A stretch of DNA of 6,560 bases from Lachnospiraceae bacterium UBA7598 (GTDB taxonomy: Bacteria; Bacillota; Clostridia; Lachnospirales; Lachnospiraceae): the NCBI GenBank assembly GCA_002474415.1, contig DLQV01000170.1, positions 1 to 6,560 of the forward strand, given 5' to 3'. Shown here one piece after another: positions 5,972-6,560 of the stretch. The position numbers and the translations under genes were made by a program. A model generated the notes under the pieces. The model did not search any database. It worked only from the letters and a program-made list of their open reading frames with translations, and was not told where the DNA came from. Numbering within the stretch: the first letter of the stretch is position 1; each line of letters begins with the position of its first letter.

Positions 5972-6560
5972 AACAAGTATGTAGAACGTTTGTACAATGG
6001 TGTGATCAAAGAGAATCCTACCTTTGTCCTGATGCTCGGTATGTGTCCGACACTTGCGGTTACATCTTCAGCGATCAACGGACTTGGTATGGGACTCTCT
6101 ACACTTGTGGTACTGGTATTTTCCAATCTTTTGATTTCACTGTTTCGTAAGGTGATCCCAAACGGTGTGCGTATGCCGGCCTATATCGTGATCGTTGCAT
6201 CACTCGTTACAGTCGTACAGTTTCTGATGCAGGCATATCTGCCAAGCCTTTCAGCTTCACTCGGTGTATACATTCCACTTATCGTGGTAAACTGTATCAT
6301 CCTTGGACGTGCTGAGAGCTACGCATCTAAGAATCCACCTGTAGAGTCTATCTTCGAGGGAATGGGAATGGGACTTGGATTTACAATGGGACTTACTATC
6401 ATCGGTCTTATCCGTGAGATCCTCGGTGCAGGAACTGCATTCGACGTAAAGATCTTCGGTGACTGGTTTACACCTATCACAATCTTTATCATGGCACCGG
6501 GAGCATTCCTTGTACTTGGATTCCTTGTTGCAGGAATGAATATCATCCGTAAAAAGATGG
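5969..6560 (+). CDS. rnfE: RnfE, integral membrane subunit of the Rnf complex, 3'-truncated by the window
   Basis: The frame from 5969 is open to the window end: 197 complete codons are visible, nearly the whole expected protein (about 200-230 residues). It belongs to the RnfA/RnfE (NqrE/NqrD) family of six-helix membrane proteins with inverted topology. The two halves each carry a conserved cysteine, C26 in MCPTLAVTSS and C109 in VVNCIILGRAE. In solved NQR/RNF structures the equivalent cysteines of the two paralogues coordinate an intramembrane iron-sulfur centre. The motif GRAESYASKNPP (113-124) and the GMGMGLGFT segment (131-139) are family-typical. Identification as RnfE and not RnfA rests on the position directly after rnfG and on the N-terminal LYNGVIKENPTFVLMLGMCP. 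Codon choice changes inside the gene: CTG for Leu appears five times up to codon 91 and never afterwards. rnfA and rnfB are expected downstream. Confidence 0.94.
   Translation, partial: MNKYVERLYNGVIKENPTFVLMLGMCPTLAVTSSAINGLGMGLSTLVVLVFSNLLISLFRKVIPNGVRMPAYIVIVASLVTVVQFLMQAYLPSLSASLGVYIPLIVVNCIILGRAESYASKNPPVESIFEGMGMGLGFTMGLTIIGLIREILGAGTAFDVKIFGDWFTPITIFIMAPGAFLVLGFLVAGMNIIRKKM

Overview
The window looks like a chromosomal segment from a low-to-moderate GC Clostridia, most likely a Lachnospiraceae-type anaerobe. The reasons are the clostridial style of the ribosomal protein S1, strong AGGAGG-type ribosome binding sites, compact intergenic regions with intrinsic terminators, and an Rnf operon in the order C-D-G-E. 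The assignment is inferred from protein character and not from a database search.

Layout. (1) Positions 2-829, plus strand: the 3' part of a ribosomal protein S1 gene (the end of one S1 domain and three further S1 domains), closed by a strong UUCG-loop terminator. (2) Positions 902-1681, plus strand: a complete CheR-type chemoreceptor glutamate methyltransferase with no other chemotaxis gene beside it. (3) A bidirectional terminator lies between cheR and a convergent gene. (4) Positions 1753-2853, minus strand: a YprB-like DEDDh 3'-5' exonuclease (ribonuclease H-like fold) with a C-terminal region of about 160 residues that I cannot assign. (5) A 219-bp AT-rich divergent intergenic region holds promoter candidates for both directions. 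(6) From 3073 to the window end, plus strand: rnfC, rnfD, rnfG and rnfE (rnfE cut by the window edge), tightly packed and probably translationally coupled. rnfA and rnfB are expected just beyond the window.

The Rnf proteins form a membrane ferredoxin:NAD+ oxidoreductase that couples electron transfer from reduced ferredoxin to NAD+ with Na+ or H+ export. The expected cofactor sites are visible: two 4Fe-4S motifs in RnfC, flavinylation threonines in RnfD (T154) and RnfG (T176), and the two conserved cysteines in RnfE (C26, C109). RnfD starts with GTG. RnfG most likely starts at 5364, overlapping rnfD by 8 nt. RnfE begins in a TAATG overlap with rnfG.

I see no mobile element, CRISPR array, tRNA or rRNA, and no clear sign of an undescribed system. 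The points most worth a second look are the unassigned C-terminal half of the exonuclease, an imperfect palindrome and a repeated octamer around the rnf promoter, and a change of codon choice inside rnfE.
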